Source: a virus. From it: a stretch of 42,000 nucleotides of DNA. Location: positions 1-42,000 of IMG/VR virus record IMGVR_UViG_3300045970_000883; one strand, given 5' to 3'. Positions 1-7,437 of the stretch are shown here, piece after piece. A program made the translations under genes and the position numbers. The notes below the pieces were generated by a model. That model worked only from the letters and a program-made list of their open reading frames with translations, had not been told where the DNA came from and made no database searches. The number at the start of each line of letters is the position of its first letter. The first letter of the stretch is position 1.

Positions 1-45
1 CGGGAAATCTGCGCGGAGCGGAATCTCAGGGTGGCGGCCCCGTGA
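1..45 (+). CDS. 3' end of a small hypothetical gene (rest at 41558-41755)
   Basis: The last 14 codons plus TGA of the gene described at 41558-41800, seen again because the window overlaps itself. Its stop overlaps the GTG start of the next gene (GTGA). Confidence 0.5.
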   Translation, partial: REICAERNLRVAAP

Positions 46-236
46 CGCTCGTGGAGCTGAAGGTCGTTCGGTACGAGCTCGAGGACCGGGAGAAGGCCCT
101 CCTCGAGCACGAGAGGCGCGCGGCCGCGGGGAACCAGTGGGCCCAGAGGCGGGACCTGCGGGAACAGCGCCACCAGGTGGAGCTCCGGCGGGCCGAGGTG
201 GAGCGCCGCATCCGAGCGATGGAGGGAGGGGCGTGA
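42..236 (+). CDS. Small charged helical protein, function unknown
   Basis: A 64-residue protein rich in Glu and Arg, with a heptad-like pattern over nearly its whole length, so probably one long helix or a coiled coil. It starts at GTG 42, overlapping the upstream stop, and its own TGA overlaps the GTG of the next gene at 233. The same gene is present at 41797-41991. It sits in the early operon upstream of the replication gene. I recognise no family. A dimeric regulatory or scaffold role is only a guess. Confidence 0.7.
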   Translation: MTLVELKVVRYELEDREKALLEHERRAAAGNQWAQRRDLREQRHQVELRRAEVERRIRAMEGGA

Positions 237-595
237 ACCTCGAGTGCGGACACGACGAAGAGGCCGGCCTCGTCTGCGCGGCGTGCGCGGTGGAAGTCCT
301 CCGGGCCGGCACCAAGCTCGAGGAGGAGCTCCTCCGGGCCGGCGACCGCCTCGCCCTCGTCCGGCGCTTCGCGGGCGTCTGGAAGGCCTCCGGCGGCCCC
401 CTGAACCAGTACCTCGCCGGGAAGCTCCTGAAGGTGCTGGACGCCGACGAGGCGCAGCTCGAGGTCCTGAAGACGACGAAGGTCCTCGCGGCGCAGGAAG
501 GGGGCTTCGAGGGTGAGATCGAGGCCTCCACCGACTACGACCCGGGAGACAAGGTCATCAAGCGCCGGAAGCTGACGCTGGGAGAGACCCCGTGA
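233..595 (+). CDS. Hypothetical protein with N-terminal Cys/His cluster
   Basis: 120 residues. I chose GTG 233 because a GGAGGG-type ribosome site lies just upstream and the start overlaps the previous stop. The reading frame extends further upstream, but there it only shadows the previous gene. The N-terminus (ECGH, then CAAC by about residue 18) could bind one zinc ion. The remainder is helical and charged (EEELLRAGDRLALVRRF). The stop overlaps the GTG of the next gene. No family recognised. Confidence 0.7.
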   Translation: MNLECGHDEEAGLVCAACAVEVLRAGTKLEEELLRAGDRLALVRRFAGVWKASGGPLNQYLAGKLLKVLDADEAQLEVLKTTKVLAAQEGGFEGEIEASTDYDPGDKVIKRRKLTLGETP

Positions 596-786
596 TCCGC
601 TGCGGAGAGCCCGGGTGCGGAAAGCCCATCGTGGGAGAGGAACGTCCCCTGCGACAGGGAGAGACGGAGACCTGGGGCGGCCCGTGCCGCAAGTGCAGGG
701 GGAAGAGGGGAGCGGCCGCCATGCGGAGGACGCTCGCCATCCATCACCGAGGCTTCAAGGGAGCGAAGGGGAGGACGTTGCCGTGA
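592..786 (+). CDS. Small zinc-ribbon-like protein
   Basis: 64 residues with Cys pairs RCGEPGCGKP near residues 4-9 and CRKC near 32-35, a typical single zinc ribbon, followed by a basic tail. It starts at GTG 592, overlapping the upstream TGA, and overlaps the next gene by the GTGA at 783. The CGKP turn resembles the one in the protein at 4573. A nucleic-acid or protein-binding adaptor is plausible but unproven. Confidence 0.65.
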   Translation: MIRCGEPGCGKPIVGEERPLRQGETETWGGPCRKCRGKRGAAAMRRTLAIHHRGFKGAKGRTLP

Positions 787-1082
787 GGCACCGACTGGCG
801 GGAGAGGCGAAGGGCGTTCTCGAGGAGATCCTCCGGGACATCGACGAATTCCTCGAGGAACCAGGCCTCGAGCTTCCGGTGGAGAGCGAGGGGGAGCTGA
901 AGCGCATGGTCCGGGTGACCGGTCGGCCCCGGGTCATCCTCGTCCGGGAAATGGAACGAGCGGAGGCGGTCCGCTCGAGCATCACGGGCCGGGCCTTCGA
1001 GCCGCCTCCGACGTTCGGGACGCTCCTGCGTCTCGCACGGCTCGAGGTGAAGAGGGCGCTGGCGGAAGGCGCGGGGGCGTAG
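783..1082 (+). CDS. Hypothetical early protein
   Basis: 99 residues starting at GTG 783, in the GTGA overlap typical of this operon. The frame continues upstream only as a shadow of the previous gene. It is helical and acidic in its first half (AKGVLEEILRDIDEFLEEP) and basic in the second (VKRALAEGAGA). It ends 3 bases before the ATG of the replication gene, so it is probably translationally coupled to it. No family recognised. Confidence 0.65.
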   Translation: MRHRLAGEAKGVLEEILRDIDEFLEEPGLELPVESEGELKRMVRVTGRPRVILVREMERAEAVRSSITGRAFEPPPTFGTLLRLARLEVKRALAEGAGA

Positions 1083-1085
1083 CTC

Positions 1086-1898
1086 ATGCCCTCCGTGAAC
1101 CTAGACCTCGGCTACTTCGACCATCCAAAGACCGTACGTCTCGAGCTGCTCTTAGGACGTGGCGCGGCTGTACTCCCTATCCGCCTGTGGATCTACTGCG
1201 CGAGGTACCACCGGAAGGACGGAAGACTGACCGCGTACACGCCGGAGACCTTGGAGGCGGCGCTCGGGTGGCGCGGTAAGCCGGGCTCGGCTGTCACGGG
1301 ACTTCTCGATTGCGGGGCCCACATCGGACGAAAGGGCTTCCTCGAGCAGACTGATGACGGTTTCCGGGTTCATGACTGGGAAGAGCACCAGGGACACCTC
1401 GAGAAGTACCACGAGGCGGCGAAGGTGGCCGCGAACGCCCGGTGGAGCCGGCGGTCTCCACCTCCCGAGAGTGACCGCAATGCGGATTGCAATGCGGATC
1501 GCATTCCGGATTGCAATGCGGATCGCAATGCCCCGGCAGGGCAGGGCAATGCACTACTACCCCCCCCTACCCCCCGCTGGGGGGCGCCTTCGGCCCGAGC
1601 GCCACGACGGATCGCCCGGGCGCTGGTCGGAGCCCACCCGCCGGACGAAGGCCCACCGCTGCGGGAGGTCGACCAGGAGAGCCCGCTTTGGGTGATCGGC
1701 GTGGCGAAGGCGCTGGGCTCGCCGCTCCGGCCCGTGGTGCCGGATGGGCTGATGGGGGACTACCAGGCCTGGCGACGCGGACCGGCGGACGAGTGGAACG
1801 AGGAATTCGAGCCCGAGGGCTGGCGGGCAAAGTTGGAAGCCGCGTTCGAGGAAGCGGCAGTGGAAGACCGGCGGATGGCCGGAGGAGGAGGAAGGTGA
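1086..1898 (+). CDS. Replication initiator candidate with internal iterons
   Basis: 270 residues. The N-terminal 110 residues (start VNLDLGYFDHPKT, then AVLPIRLWIYCARY and TPETLEAALGW) resemble the winged-helix N-terminal domain of phage replisome-organizer proteins. AAKVAANARW is a common end of that domain. A low-complexity linker (NAD-R/C repeats, residues about 131-150) is encoded by a tandem 12-bp repeat, and a C-terminal helical region follows (AWRRGPADEWNEEFEPEGW). No helicase or polymerase gene is visible elsewhere, so this is the best candidate for starting DNA replication. Long C runs just after the repeats (1560-1575) are error-prone, so a sequencing frameshift there is possible, but the frame stays open and codon-like to the stop. 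It starts at ATG 1086. Confidence 0.7.
   Translation: MPSVNLDLGYFDHPKTVRLELLLGRGAAVLPIRLWIYCARYHRKDGRLTAYTPETLEAALGWRGKPGSAVTGLLDCGAHIGRKGFLEQTDDGFRVHDWEEHQGHLEKYHEAAKVAANARWSRRSPPPESDRNADCNADRIPDCNADRNAPAGQGNALLPPPTPRWGAPSARAPRRIARALVGAHPPDEGPPLREVDQESPLWVIGVAKALGSPLRPVVPDGLMGDYQAWRRGPADEWNEEFEPEGWRAKLEAAFEEAAVEDRRMAGGGGR
1477..1535 (+). repeat. 12-bp iterons inside the initiator gene, candidate replication origin
   Basis: The unit GCAATGCGGATY recurs with an exact 12-bp step at 1477, 1489, 1501 (degenerate, GCATTCCGGAT), 1513 and 1525 (partial, GCAATGC). A further GCAATGC lies at 1546. The segment at 1491-1505 also reads as an inverted repeat (AATGC-5-AATGC complement). Tandem sites inside an initiator gene are the layout of the lambda O gene origin. 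No AT-rich melting region is obvious next to them; a C-rich tract follows instead. Confidence 0.6.
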
Positions 1899-2131
1899 GC
1901 GTGAACGTGCAGGCCCTCTTCGACGATGTGATGCGCCAGAAGCCGAGCGATCGGCTGCGGCTCGCCGCGATGCTGCTCGACACGGACCCGACGAAGGCTG
2001 AGATGGCCCTCGGGATCGCGAAGAGCGCGTGTCACGAGATCGAGATGCCGATTCTGGACAGGAAGCTGGAGGCCTCCCGGAAGCGGCTCGAGGCGTCCCA
2101 TGTTTCGAACCGGGTGAAGACCGATGGGTGA
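1895..2131 (+). CDS. Small hypothetical protein after the initiator
   Basis: 78 residues starting at GTG 1895, in the GTGA overlap with the initiator stop and preceded by a strong GGAGGAGGA ribosome site. GTG 1901 is an alternative. It is mostly helical with a mixed-charge C-terminal half (DRKLEASRKRLEAS). Coupling to the initiator suggests an accessory replication role, but I recognise no family. Confidence 0.65.
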   Translation: MSVNVQALFDDVMRQKPSDRLRLAAMLLDTDPTKAEMALGIAKSACHEIEMPILDRKLEASRKRLEASHVSNRVKTDG

Positions 2132-3074
2132 CGGCACAGGGATCGCCTGGACGGACGCGACCTGGAATCCCGTCCGCGGCTGCTCGCGGGTCTCCGAGGG
2201 GTGCCGCAACTGCTACGCCGAGAGGATCGCGGCGCGGTTCTCCGGCCCTGGGAAGCCGTTCGAAGGGTTCGCGGAACATCCGGCCTACAGCCAGGGCACT
2301 CCCGCCGCCTGCCATCGGCCCGCGCGCCCGAGATGGACCGGGAAGGTCGCCCTCGTGCCCGAGAAACTCGACGAGCCGCTTCACTGGCGGAAGCCACGGC
2401 GCGTCTTCGTCAACTCCATGAGCGACCTGTTCCACGAGAGTCTTCCGTTCGAGGACATTGACCTCGTGTTTGCGGCGATGGCCCAAGCGCCCCGGCAGAC
2501 GTTCCAAGTGCTCACAAAGAGGCCGCAACGAGCCCGGGAGTATTTCTCGAAGAGGGATCCTCACCTCGCGATGACGAGATGCTTCCGGAACTTCAAGGAC
2601 TACGAGAAGCCGGTCGGCCCATGGCCCCTCCCGAACGTCTGGCTAGGCGTCTCCGCGGAGGATCAGGGCACCCTAAGAGAGCGAGCGTGGACCCTGCTAA
2701 AGACTCCGGCCGCCGTCCGGTTCATCTCGCTCGAGCCCCTCCTCGGCCCCGTCGATCTCAACGAGCCGGAGCTGCTCTGCGATGCGTGGCGAAGGGGCGG
2801 GACCATCGGGACCTACCTCGACTGGGTGATTGTTGGTGGGGAGTCCGGCCCGAAGGCCCGGCCCTGCGACGTCGCCTGGATTCGGCGCGTCGTCGAGCAG
2901 TGCCGGGAGACGAAGACGGCCGTTTTCGTGAAACAGCTCGGGGCGCGCCCGACCGGCGAACCGTGGGCCGTGAACCGGAAGTTCTCTCCCCTCGTGAACT
3001 CCCGTTCCGGCTCTGATCCTGCCGAGTGGCCGGAAGACCTCCGCGTGCGGGAGTTCCCGGAGGTGCGGGGATGA
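2124..3074 (+). CDS. DUF5131 (phage Gp37/Gp68 family) protein
   Basis: 316 residues with the full set of family hallmarks: WTDATWNPVRGC at the start, a CxxxxxxCxxC cluster at Cys20, Cys27 and Cys30, NSMSDLFHE, FQVLTKRP, NVWLGVSAEDQ, ISLEPLLGPV, DWVIVGGESG and FVKQLG near the end. The family (Pfam DUF5131, PF07505) is widespread in phages and has no settled function that I know of. The cysteine cluster followed by a barrel-like series of motifs suggests an iron-sulfur, radical-SAM-like enzyme, which is inference. The start overlaps the previous stop by 8 bases and the stop overlaps the next ATG (ATGA). Confidence 0.9.
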   Translation: MGDGTGIAWTDATWNPVRGCSRVSEGCRNCYAERIAARFSGPGKPFEGFAEHPAYSQGTPAACHRPARPRWTGKVALVPEKLDEPLHWRKPRRVFVNSMSDLFHESLPFEDIDLVFAAMAQAPRQTFQVLTKRPQRAREYFSKRDPHLAMTRCFRNFKDYEKPVGPWPLPNVWLGVSAEDQGTLRERAWTLLKTPAAVRFISLEPLLGPVDLNEPELLCDAWRRGGTIGTYLDWVIVGGESGPKARPCDVAWIRRVVEQCRETKTAVFVKQLGARPTGEPWAVNRKFSPLVNSRSGSDPAEWPEDLRVREFPEVRG

Positions 3075-3448
3075 GCATCGCCGACACGCACGAGCCCGCC
3101 CCGATCCCGAACGACCGCCCGGCCGTCTGGTCGCTCGTCATCGCCGACATGCAGGCCCGGGACGCCGAAGGCCGGCGGAAGTACGGGACGCCCCTCCAGC
3201 CCCACAACGGGCGAGATGCTCTCGTCGACGCGTACCAGGAAGCTCTCGACCTCGTCGTCTACCTGCGGCAGGCGATCGAGGAGCGGAAGGACGAAACCCG
3301 GCAACCTCGAGCCGTCGCCGAGGCGAAGGCCTTCCTCGAGGAAGGAATCATCCGGTCCTGCGGGCACCCCGACCCCGAGGAGGCATGGCGGATCCTCCAC
3401 CGGAACGCGGACCGTGCGCGCCTCGTGCTCGCGGAGGCGTTGTCGTGA
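3071..3448 (+). CDS. MazG-like all-alpha NTP pyrophosphohydrolase candidate
   Basis: 125 residues starting at ATG 3071 in an ATGA overlap. The frame runs upstream but only under the DUF5131 gene. The centre reads RRKYGTPLQPHNGRDALVDAYQEALDLVVYL. The E-A-x-D of YQEALDL fits the second metal-binding helix of all-alpha NTP pyrophosphatases (MazG/dUTPase-like). Enzymes of this kind adjust nucleotide pools during phage replication. It could be related to dATP/dGTP pyrophosphohydrolases, but no PurZ-like gene is present, so 2-aminoadenine DNA is not supported. The C-terminal 40 residues are helical and unassigned. Confidence 0.6.
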   Translation: MSIADTHEPAPIPNDRPAVWSLVIADMQARDAEGRRKYGTPLQPHNGRDALVDAYQEALDLVVYLRQAIEERKDETRQPRAVAEAKAFLEEGIIRSCGHPDPEEAWRILHRNADRARLVLAEALS

Positions 3449-3660
3449 TACCGACGATGTCCGGCTATCGGATCGCGCGGGACTGGGGCGAAGCACGAAT
3501 GTCGTCTCTCGAGCGCTTGCCCGAAAAGGAGTATCTGGAGCTCGTCCGGGACGTGCGAGAGGGACTCTGCGAGGTGATGGAGGCCGCGGTGGCGCCTCGC
3601 CTGGCTGCATGGGAGGCGTGCTGCGGAGCGGGGCGAGGGATCAGGAGAGCGGGTAAATGA
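3445..3660 (+). CDS. Small hypothetical protein
   Basis: 71 residues starting at GTG 3445 (GTGA overlap, GGAGG site upstream). It is helical with acidic patches (PEKEYLELVRDVREGLCEVMEAAV). Its TGA overlaps the ATG of the nuclease gene (ATGA at 3657). No family recognised. Confidence 0.6.
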   Translation: MIPTMSGYRIARDWGEARMSSLERLPEKEYLELVRDVREGLCEVMEAAVAPRLAAWEACCGAGRGIRRAGK

Positions 3661-4301
3661 CGCCTATCTTCGGAGGCCCGGGCGTCCTGGCCGATCTCGA
3701 GGCGAAGTCGAAGCGCGAGCGGTACGTCCTCGAGCTCGAGGCGCAGTTGGTGCGCGCAGGCGTGCCGGCTGCGGAGCGAGAGGTGAAGTTCCACCCGACT
3801 CGTAAGTGGCGTCTGGACTTCGCCTGGCCGGAGTGGAAGGTGGCGATCGAGTACCAGGGCGGCCTCTTCGCCGGAGCCAAGAAGGGGATGAAGGACGAGT
3901 GGAAGGACCGAGCCTCGCACCGGAGCCTCGCCGGGACCCTCCGGGACCACTGGAAGGGGAACGAGGCCCAGCTCCTCGGATGGGTCGTGATCCTCGCGAA
4001 CGCTCAGACCGTGGTGACTGGGCAGGTCCTCGCTTGGGCCGAGCGGGCGCTCGTCGCGCGCGGCTGGAAGGGGGCGCCCGGAAGGCCTGCGGCGGTCTGG
4101 GCCGACGGGGAGGCGGAGATAGCGGCGACGGAGAAGGGGCTCCGCGTCGTGGCGCGAAAGGGCTCTCAGAAGCGAAAGAAGAGGGTAGTTCTAATGGCCG
4201 GAGTGGCGGCGAGCGCGCTTCGCGGAGTGGCGGCTCTCGACGCCCACGAGGAGGAGTTCGAGGTGTTCAAGCGGTTCGTGAAGGCGAGGGTGCTGGGATG
4301 A
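3657..4301 (+). CDS. PD-(D/E)XK-like endonuclease
   Basis: 214 residues. The first 125 carry the nuclease signature: EREVKFHPTRKWRLDFAW with Asp54 on the first core strand, VAIEYQGG with Glu65-x-Gln67 on the next, and HWKGNEAQLLGWVVI on the following helix and strand. This resembles DUF559/Vsr-type and phage recombination-associated nucleases. The C-terminal 90 residues (basic, RKGSQKRKKR, then a helix) are unassigned. Placement after replication genes fits DNA processing, such as junction resolution, but the substrate is unknown. The Glu-x-Gln in place of Glu-x-Lys is a known variant of the fold. Confidence 0.7.
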   Translation: MTPIFGGPGVLADLEAKSKRERYVLELEAQLVRAGVPAAEREVKFHPTRKWRLDFAWPEWKVAIEYQGGLFAGAKKGMKDEWKDRASHRSLAGTLRDHWKGNEAQLLGWVVILANAQTVVTGQVLAWAERALVARGWKGAPGRPAAVWADGEAEIAATEKGLRVVARKGSQKRKKRVVLMAGVAASALRGVAALDAHEEEFEVFKRFVKARVLG

Positions 4302-4573
4302 TGGTGTCCTGCCACGAGCTCGAGCCGGCGGTCCTGCGGAAGTACCGGGAGCTGAAGCTCCTCGAAGGGCAAGCCGAAGCCCACGCTCTGGGGGCGATGG
4401 GCGCGGGCAGCACGGACTCCGCCGCACGGGACTTGTTCTCCGCGAGGTGCTACGCCGCCGCGGCGGAAGGCCTCGCGCGCACGGCGAGCCGGATCTACTC
4501 GAAAGCCGCCGGGTGGGAGATCACGTTTGACGGCGTTTCGTACCGCACGGCGCCGGCCGAGGGCGACGAGTAG
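4298..4573 (+). CDS. Small hypothetical helical protein
   Basis: 91 residues starting at ATG 4298 (overlap with the nuclease stop), with a second in-frame ATG directly after. It is helical and Ala-rich (FSARCYAAAAEGLARTASRIY) and ends in a beta-like segment (GWEITFDGVSYRT). Its TAG touches the next GTG. No family recognised. Confidence 0.6.
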   Translation: MMVSCHELEPAVLRKYRELKLLEGQAEAHALGAMGAGSTDSAARDLFSARCYAAAAEGLARTASRIYSKAAGWEITFDGVSYRTAPAEGDE

Positions 4574-4839
4574 TGGGGATGACGTTCTGCCCCGGCTGCG
4601 GAAAGCCGATGGTTCCCACGAAGGCCCGGATCCACGAAGAGCACGTCTCGGCGGTAGACGACGATCCACTCCGCTTCCGGCCCGTCTCGAATCGTCTCTG
4701 GACGTGCCCGGCGCCGGCCGGGTGCGGAAAGCGATGGCTTTTCCCGTGGGTGCAGCTCGACCCAGTCGAGACGAAGCTCCGCTCCCTTCCACCGGCTTTT
4801 AGTCCCGATCGGGGCCGGAAGAGGGTGACGCGCCGCTAA
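4573..4839 (+). CDS. Zinc-ribbon protein
   Basis: 88 residues with FCPGCGKPM near the N-terminus and WTCPAPAGCGKRW around residues 44-56, giving two Cys pairs for one zinc ion. The start could be GTG 4573 or ATG 4579. The Cys pattern suggests either. It is the last gene before the terminase and its CGKP turn resembles the 592 protein. It may recognise DNA or a protein partner, but no function is established. Confidence 0.65.
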   Translation: MGMTFCPGCGKPMVPTKARIHEEHVSAVDDDPLRFRPVSNRLWTCPAPAGCGKRWLFPWVQLDPVETKLRSLPPAFSPDRGRKRVTRR

Positions 4840-4860
4840 CCCCGGGCGGACCCTCGGGCC

Positions 4861-5547
4861 GTGAAGCCCGCCTCGAGAAACAAGCACCCGAAGCGACCGG
4901 CAGCGGTATCGGGGAGCGGCGTGCGGCCCGGGAAACTCCAGGCCGCCGCCGCGTCATCTTCGAAGGCGAAAGCGAAAGCGAAGGGACCGGCCCCTCGGCT
5001 CTCGACGTCGAAGGGGAAGTCCTCGCTAAACCCGACACCCCTACGCGCGCGTAAGGAACCCCTGCACCCGTGCGTCGGCAAGCCGGGCCCGAAGCCCTAC
5101 GACTGGCGCCCGATCTTCCTGAAGTCCATCCGGTACTCAGTCGGCGTCGTCCAGCCGGCCGCCGAAGCCGCCGCCATCTGCCGGGACACGGCGTACGAGG
5201 AGCGGAAGAAGAACCCGGACTTCGCGAAGGACTGGGAAACCGCCGTCCAGGCCGGCGTCGACGACCTCGAGCAACACGCGCTCGAGCTCGCCCGCGGCCG
5301 GATGGTCAAGGGGATCTACTACGAAGGGGAGCGAGTCGGGCAGGAGCCCGTCCAGTTCGAGAGGACCCTCCACAAGGCGCTCGCGAAGCACCGCCCGGAG
5401 TGGGGCGACCGCACCGAGCTCACCGGCAAGGGGGGGAAGCCTCTGATCCCCGGGAACCTACGCTCTTTCGACCTCGAAGCGATGTCCGACGAGGAACTGG
5501 ATGCTCTCCGCACAAAGCTCGACGACGCTGCCGCCACCGCGCATTGA
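4861..5547 (+). CDS. Terminase small subunit
   Basis: 228 residues starting at GTG 4861. A basic, Lys/Ser/Ala-rich N-terminal extension of about 70 residues precedes the usual small-terminase core. The helix-turn-helix-like part reads VVQPAAEAAAICRDTAYEE, followed by a helical oligomerisation region (AVQAGVDDLEQHALELARG) and the characteristic KHRPEWGDRTELTGKGG, which recurs in many small terminases. It recognises the packaging site and hands DNA to the large subunit. The large-subunit start lies 47 bases inside this gene. The disordered basic N-terminus is longer than usual. Confidence 0.85.
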   Translation: MKPASRNKHPKRPAAVSGSGVRPGKLQAAAASSSKAKAKAKGPAPRLSTSKGKSSLNPTPLRARKEPLHPCVGKPGPKPYDWRPIFLKSIRYSVGVVQPAAEAAAICRDTAYEERKKNPDFAKDWETAVQAGVDDLEQHALELARGRMVKGIYYEGERVGQEPVQFERTLHKALAKHRPEWGDRTELTGKGGKPLIPGNLRSFDLEAMSDEELDALRTKLDDAAATAH

Positions 5548-7057
5548 CGCGATGCGGGGAGCGGTCGCCGCGGAAGCGGAGCGACGTCGGCGTGCGCGTG
5601 CGTGGAAGCCGGACTTCCGCGGCGCCGCTCTCGAGGCGCAGAGCATCACGGACCACGAGTGGATCCTCAGCGGGCCGGCGGAGACGGGTAAGACCTGGGC
5701 CGCCTGCTGGCGTCTGGACAGTCTCCTCCGCACCACGCCGAACGCCACGGCCGCCCTTGTGCGGAAGGTCCGCGCCGACATGGGGAGCACGGTCCTCAAG
5801 ACCTACGAGCGCCTGGCGAAGACCCGAGGGGGAGTCGAGGCGTACGGCGGGAAGCATCCCGAGTGGTACGAGTACGAGAACGGCGCCGTCCTCTACATCG
5901 GCGGGATGGACCGTCCCGGCAAGGTCCTCTCCGGCGAGCGTGACTGGATCGTCGGGAACCAGCTCGAGGAATTCACCCTCGACGACTGGGAGACCCTCAC
6001 CACCCGCTGCACGGGCCGCGGCGCGAGGACGAAGACCCCGATGCTTTTCGGGGACTGCAACCCGGCCCAGCCTTCGCATTGGATCCTCAAGCGGCCGAGC
6101 CTGAAGGTCCTGCACTCCTTCCACCAGAACAACCCGAGCCTCTACACCGCGGACGGAGACCTCACCGAGCAGGGCATCCGCTCTATGGCGATTCTCGACG
6201 CCCTCACCGGCGTCCGGCGCGAGCGGCTCCGCTTCGGGAGGTGGGTCGCGGCCGAGGGGATCGTCTACGACGGCTTCTCGAGGGGCGTCCACCTGATTCC
6301 CCGCGACCAGGCCCCGGCGATCAAGCGGTGGGTCGGGTCGATCGACTGGGGATTCACGAATCCCTCCGTCTTCCAGCTCTGGGGGATCGACGGGGACGGC
6401 CGGATGTACCTCCTCCGGGAGCTCTACCGCACCCAGCGCCTCGCCGAGGACTTCGCCGAGGACATCAAGGCGCTCCTGAAGTCCGAGGGGATCTCCCTCG
6501 AGCGCGCCGGCACGGAGCGGGCTCTCGAGTGCATCGTCGCCGACCACGACGCCGAGGACCGGGCCACGATCGCCCGGCGAGGCCTTCCCACCCGAGCGGC
6601 CATCAAGGAGATCGGCGCCGGCATCCAGAAGGTGCAGGCACGGCTCCGGACGGCTGGTGACGGGAAGGCCCGGATCTACTTCCTCGAGGGAGCCCTCGCC
6701 GAGCGGGATGCCGACCTCGGGGAGCGCCACCTCCCGACCGGGACGGTGGACGAGCTCGAGGCCTACGCCTGGCCGAAGTCGCCCGATGGGAAGCCCGTCA
6801 AGGAGATCCCCGTCGACGTGAACAACCACGGGTGCGACGCCATGAGGTATGCCGTGGAGTACGTCGACCGCTCGCGCGGCCCCGAGGTCCCCTTCGCCGA
6901 ACGCGTGACCGCGAAGGTCGAAGAGAAGCAGATCCCGATCCAGGACATCACCGCCCGGCACCAGGCCTTCATCGAAGCGCAGGCCGAGGTGAAGAAGACC
7001 ACCCAGCGCCCCCGGTTCCTCCCCGCGAACCTCTCGCGCCTCCGGAGGCCCCGTTGA
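5501..7057 (+). CDS. terL: Terminase large subunit
   Basis: 518 residues. Packaging ATPase: Walker A GPAETGKT at residues 58-65, and a Walker-B-like strand ending in Glu156-Glu157 (WIVGNQLEEF). Nuclease (RNase-H-like) domain: Asp282 in SIDWGFTNP, Asp348 in VADHDAED and Asp446 in HGCDAMRYA. The size is normal for the family. ATG 5501 has a GAGGA site at a good distance; ATG 5552 is possible but has none. It cuts concatemeric DNA and drives it into the procapsid through the portal. Its stop overlaps a TTG start (TTGA). Confidence 0.95.
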   Translation: MLSAQSSTTLPPPRIDAMRGAVAAEAERRRRARAWKPDFRGAALEAQSITDHEWILSGPAETGKTWAACWRLDSLLRTTPNATAALVRKVRADMGSTVLKTYERLAKTRGGVEAYGGKHPEWYEYENGAVLYIGGMDRPGKVLSGERDWIVGNQLEEFTLDDWETLTTRCTGRGARTKTPMLFGDCNPAQPSHWILKRPSLKVLHSFHQNNPSLYTADGDLTEQGIRSMAILDALTGVRRERLRFGRWVAAEGIVYDGFSRGVHLIPRDQAPAIKRWVGSIDWGFTNPSVFQLWGIDGDGRMYLLRELYRTQRLAEDFAEDIKALLKSEGISLERAGTERALECIVADHDAEDRATIARRGLPTRAAIKEIGAGIQKVQARLRTAGDGKARIYFLEGALAERDADLGERHLPTGTVDELEAYAWPKSPDGKPVKEIPVDVNNHGCDAMRYAVEYVDRSRGPEVPFAERVTAKVEEKQIPIQDITARHQAFIEAQAEVKKTTQRPRFLPANLSRLRRPR

Positions 7058-7437
7058 GGCCCACCCCCGTCCTCCCGTCCTGCGGCCTCACTCCCCGCAG
7101 GCACTCCTTCCCCGGAGGGGCCGTCGATTCGCCCCGGCGGCCCCTCCACCTTTTCGTCCTCTTCACCGCCCTCCTCGCCGTCGGCTGCTCGAGCCCGGCG
7201 ACGAAGGTCCTCACGAGCGCGAACGCCTGGGCCTGGGCGAATGCCCGGTACGAGGAGCGGTGCGTGCTCGTCCCCGGCGCCGGGTGCGAGGGAACGCACG
7301 CGGCCCTCGCCGGCTGGCGTACCCGCCTCGACGAAGCCGAGCAGGCCCTCGAGAGGGGCGGAAGCCTCCCCCTGCAACTGAAGGAACTGGCCGGCGCCGA
7401 GAAGCGCGCCGTGGCCTCTCTCCCGAAGGAGAAGTGA
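7054..7437 (+). CDS. Phage lipoprotein
   Basis: 127 residues from TTG 7054, in a TTGA overlap with the terminase stop and with GGAGG 7 bases upstream; no ATG or GTG fits. After a 30-residue Pro/Arg-rich lead, the hydrophobic stretch LFVLFTALLAVGCSS ends in a good lipobox (AVGC), so the mature protein should be lipid-anchored. The mature part contains two further Cys (ERCVLVPGAGC) and a charged helix. A lipoprotein among membrane proteins could be an outer-membrane spanin partner, but the length and lack of a Pro-rich mature chain are not typical of Rz1. It is more likely an accessory envelope protein. Confidence 0.65.
   Translation: MRPTPVLPSCGLTPRRHSFPGGAVDSPRRPLHLFVLFTALLAVGCSSPATKVLTSANAWAWANARYEERCVLVPGAGCEGTHAALAGWRTRLDEAEQALERGGSLPLQLKELAGAEKRAVASLPKEK

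Larger units (their letters stand above)
1..245. repeat. Terminal direct repeat, left copy
   Basis: These 245 bases recur at 41756-42000. The only difference I find is position 128 (G) against 41883 (T), the third base of an alanine codon, so the encoded proteins are identical. The repeat cuts through genes at both window edges. It therefore looks like the overlap of a circular or circularly permuted genome, not a designed boundary. A true packaged terminal redundancy cannot be excluded. Confidence 0.95.

Noticed and set aside
1477-1552. CRISPR array
   Set aside because: The units are 12 bp with no spacers and lie within a coding frame; nothing else in the window resembles a CRISPR array.
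1560-1700. Frameshift at the C runs in the initiator gene
   Set aside because: The other frame reads plausibly for a few dozen residues, but the main frame stays open with good codon bias to a stop that overlaps the next start. Kept only as a caution.
3071-3448. Evidence for a 2-aminoadenine (Z) genome via a MazZ-like enzyme
   Set aside because: No PurZ or DatZ homologue and no special polymerase in the window; the family match is only to the general MazG-like fold.
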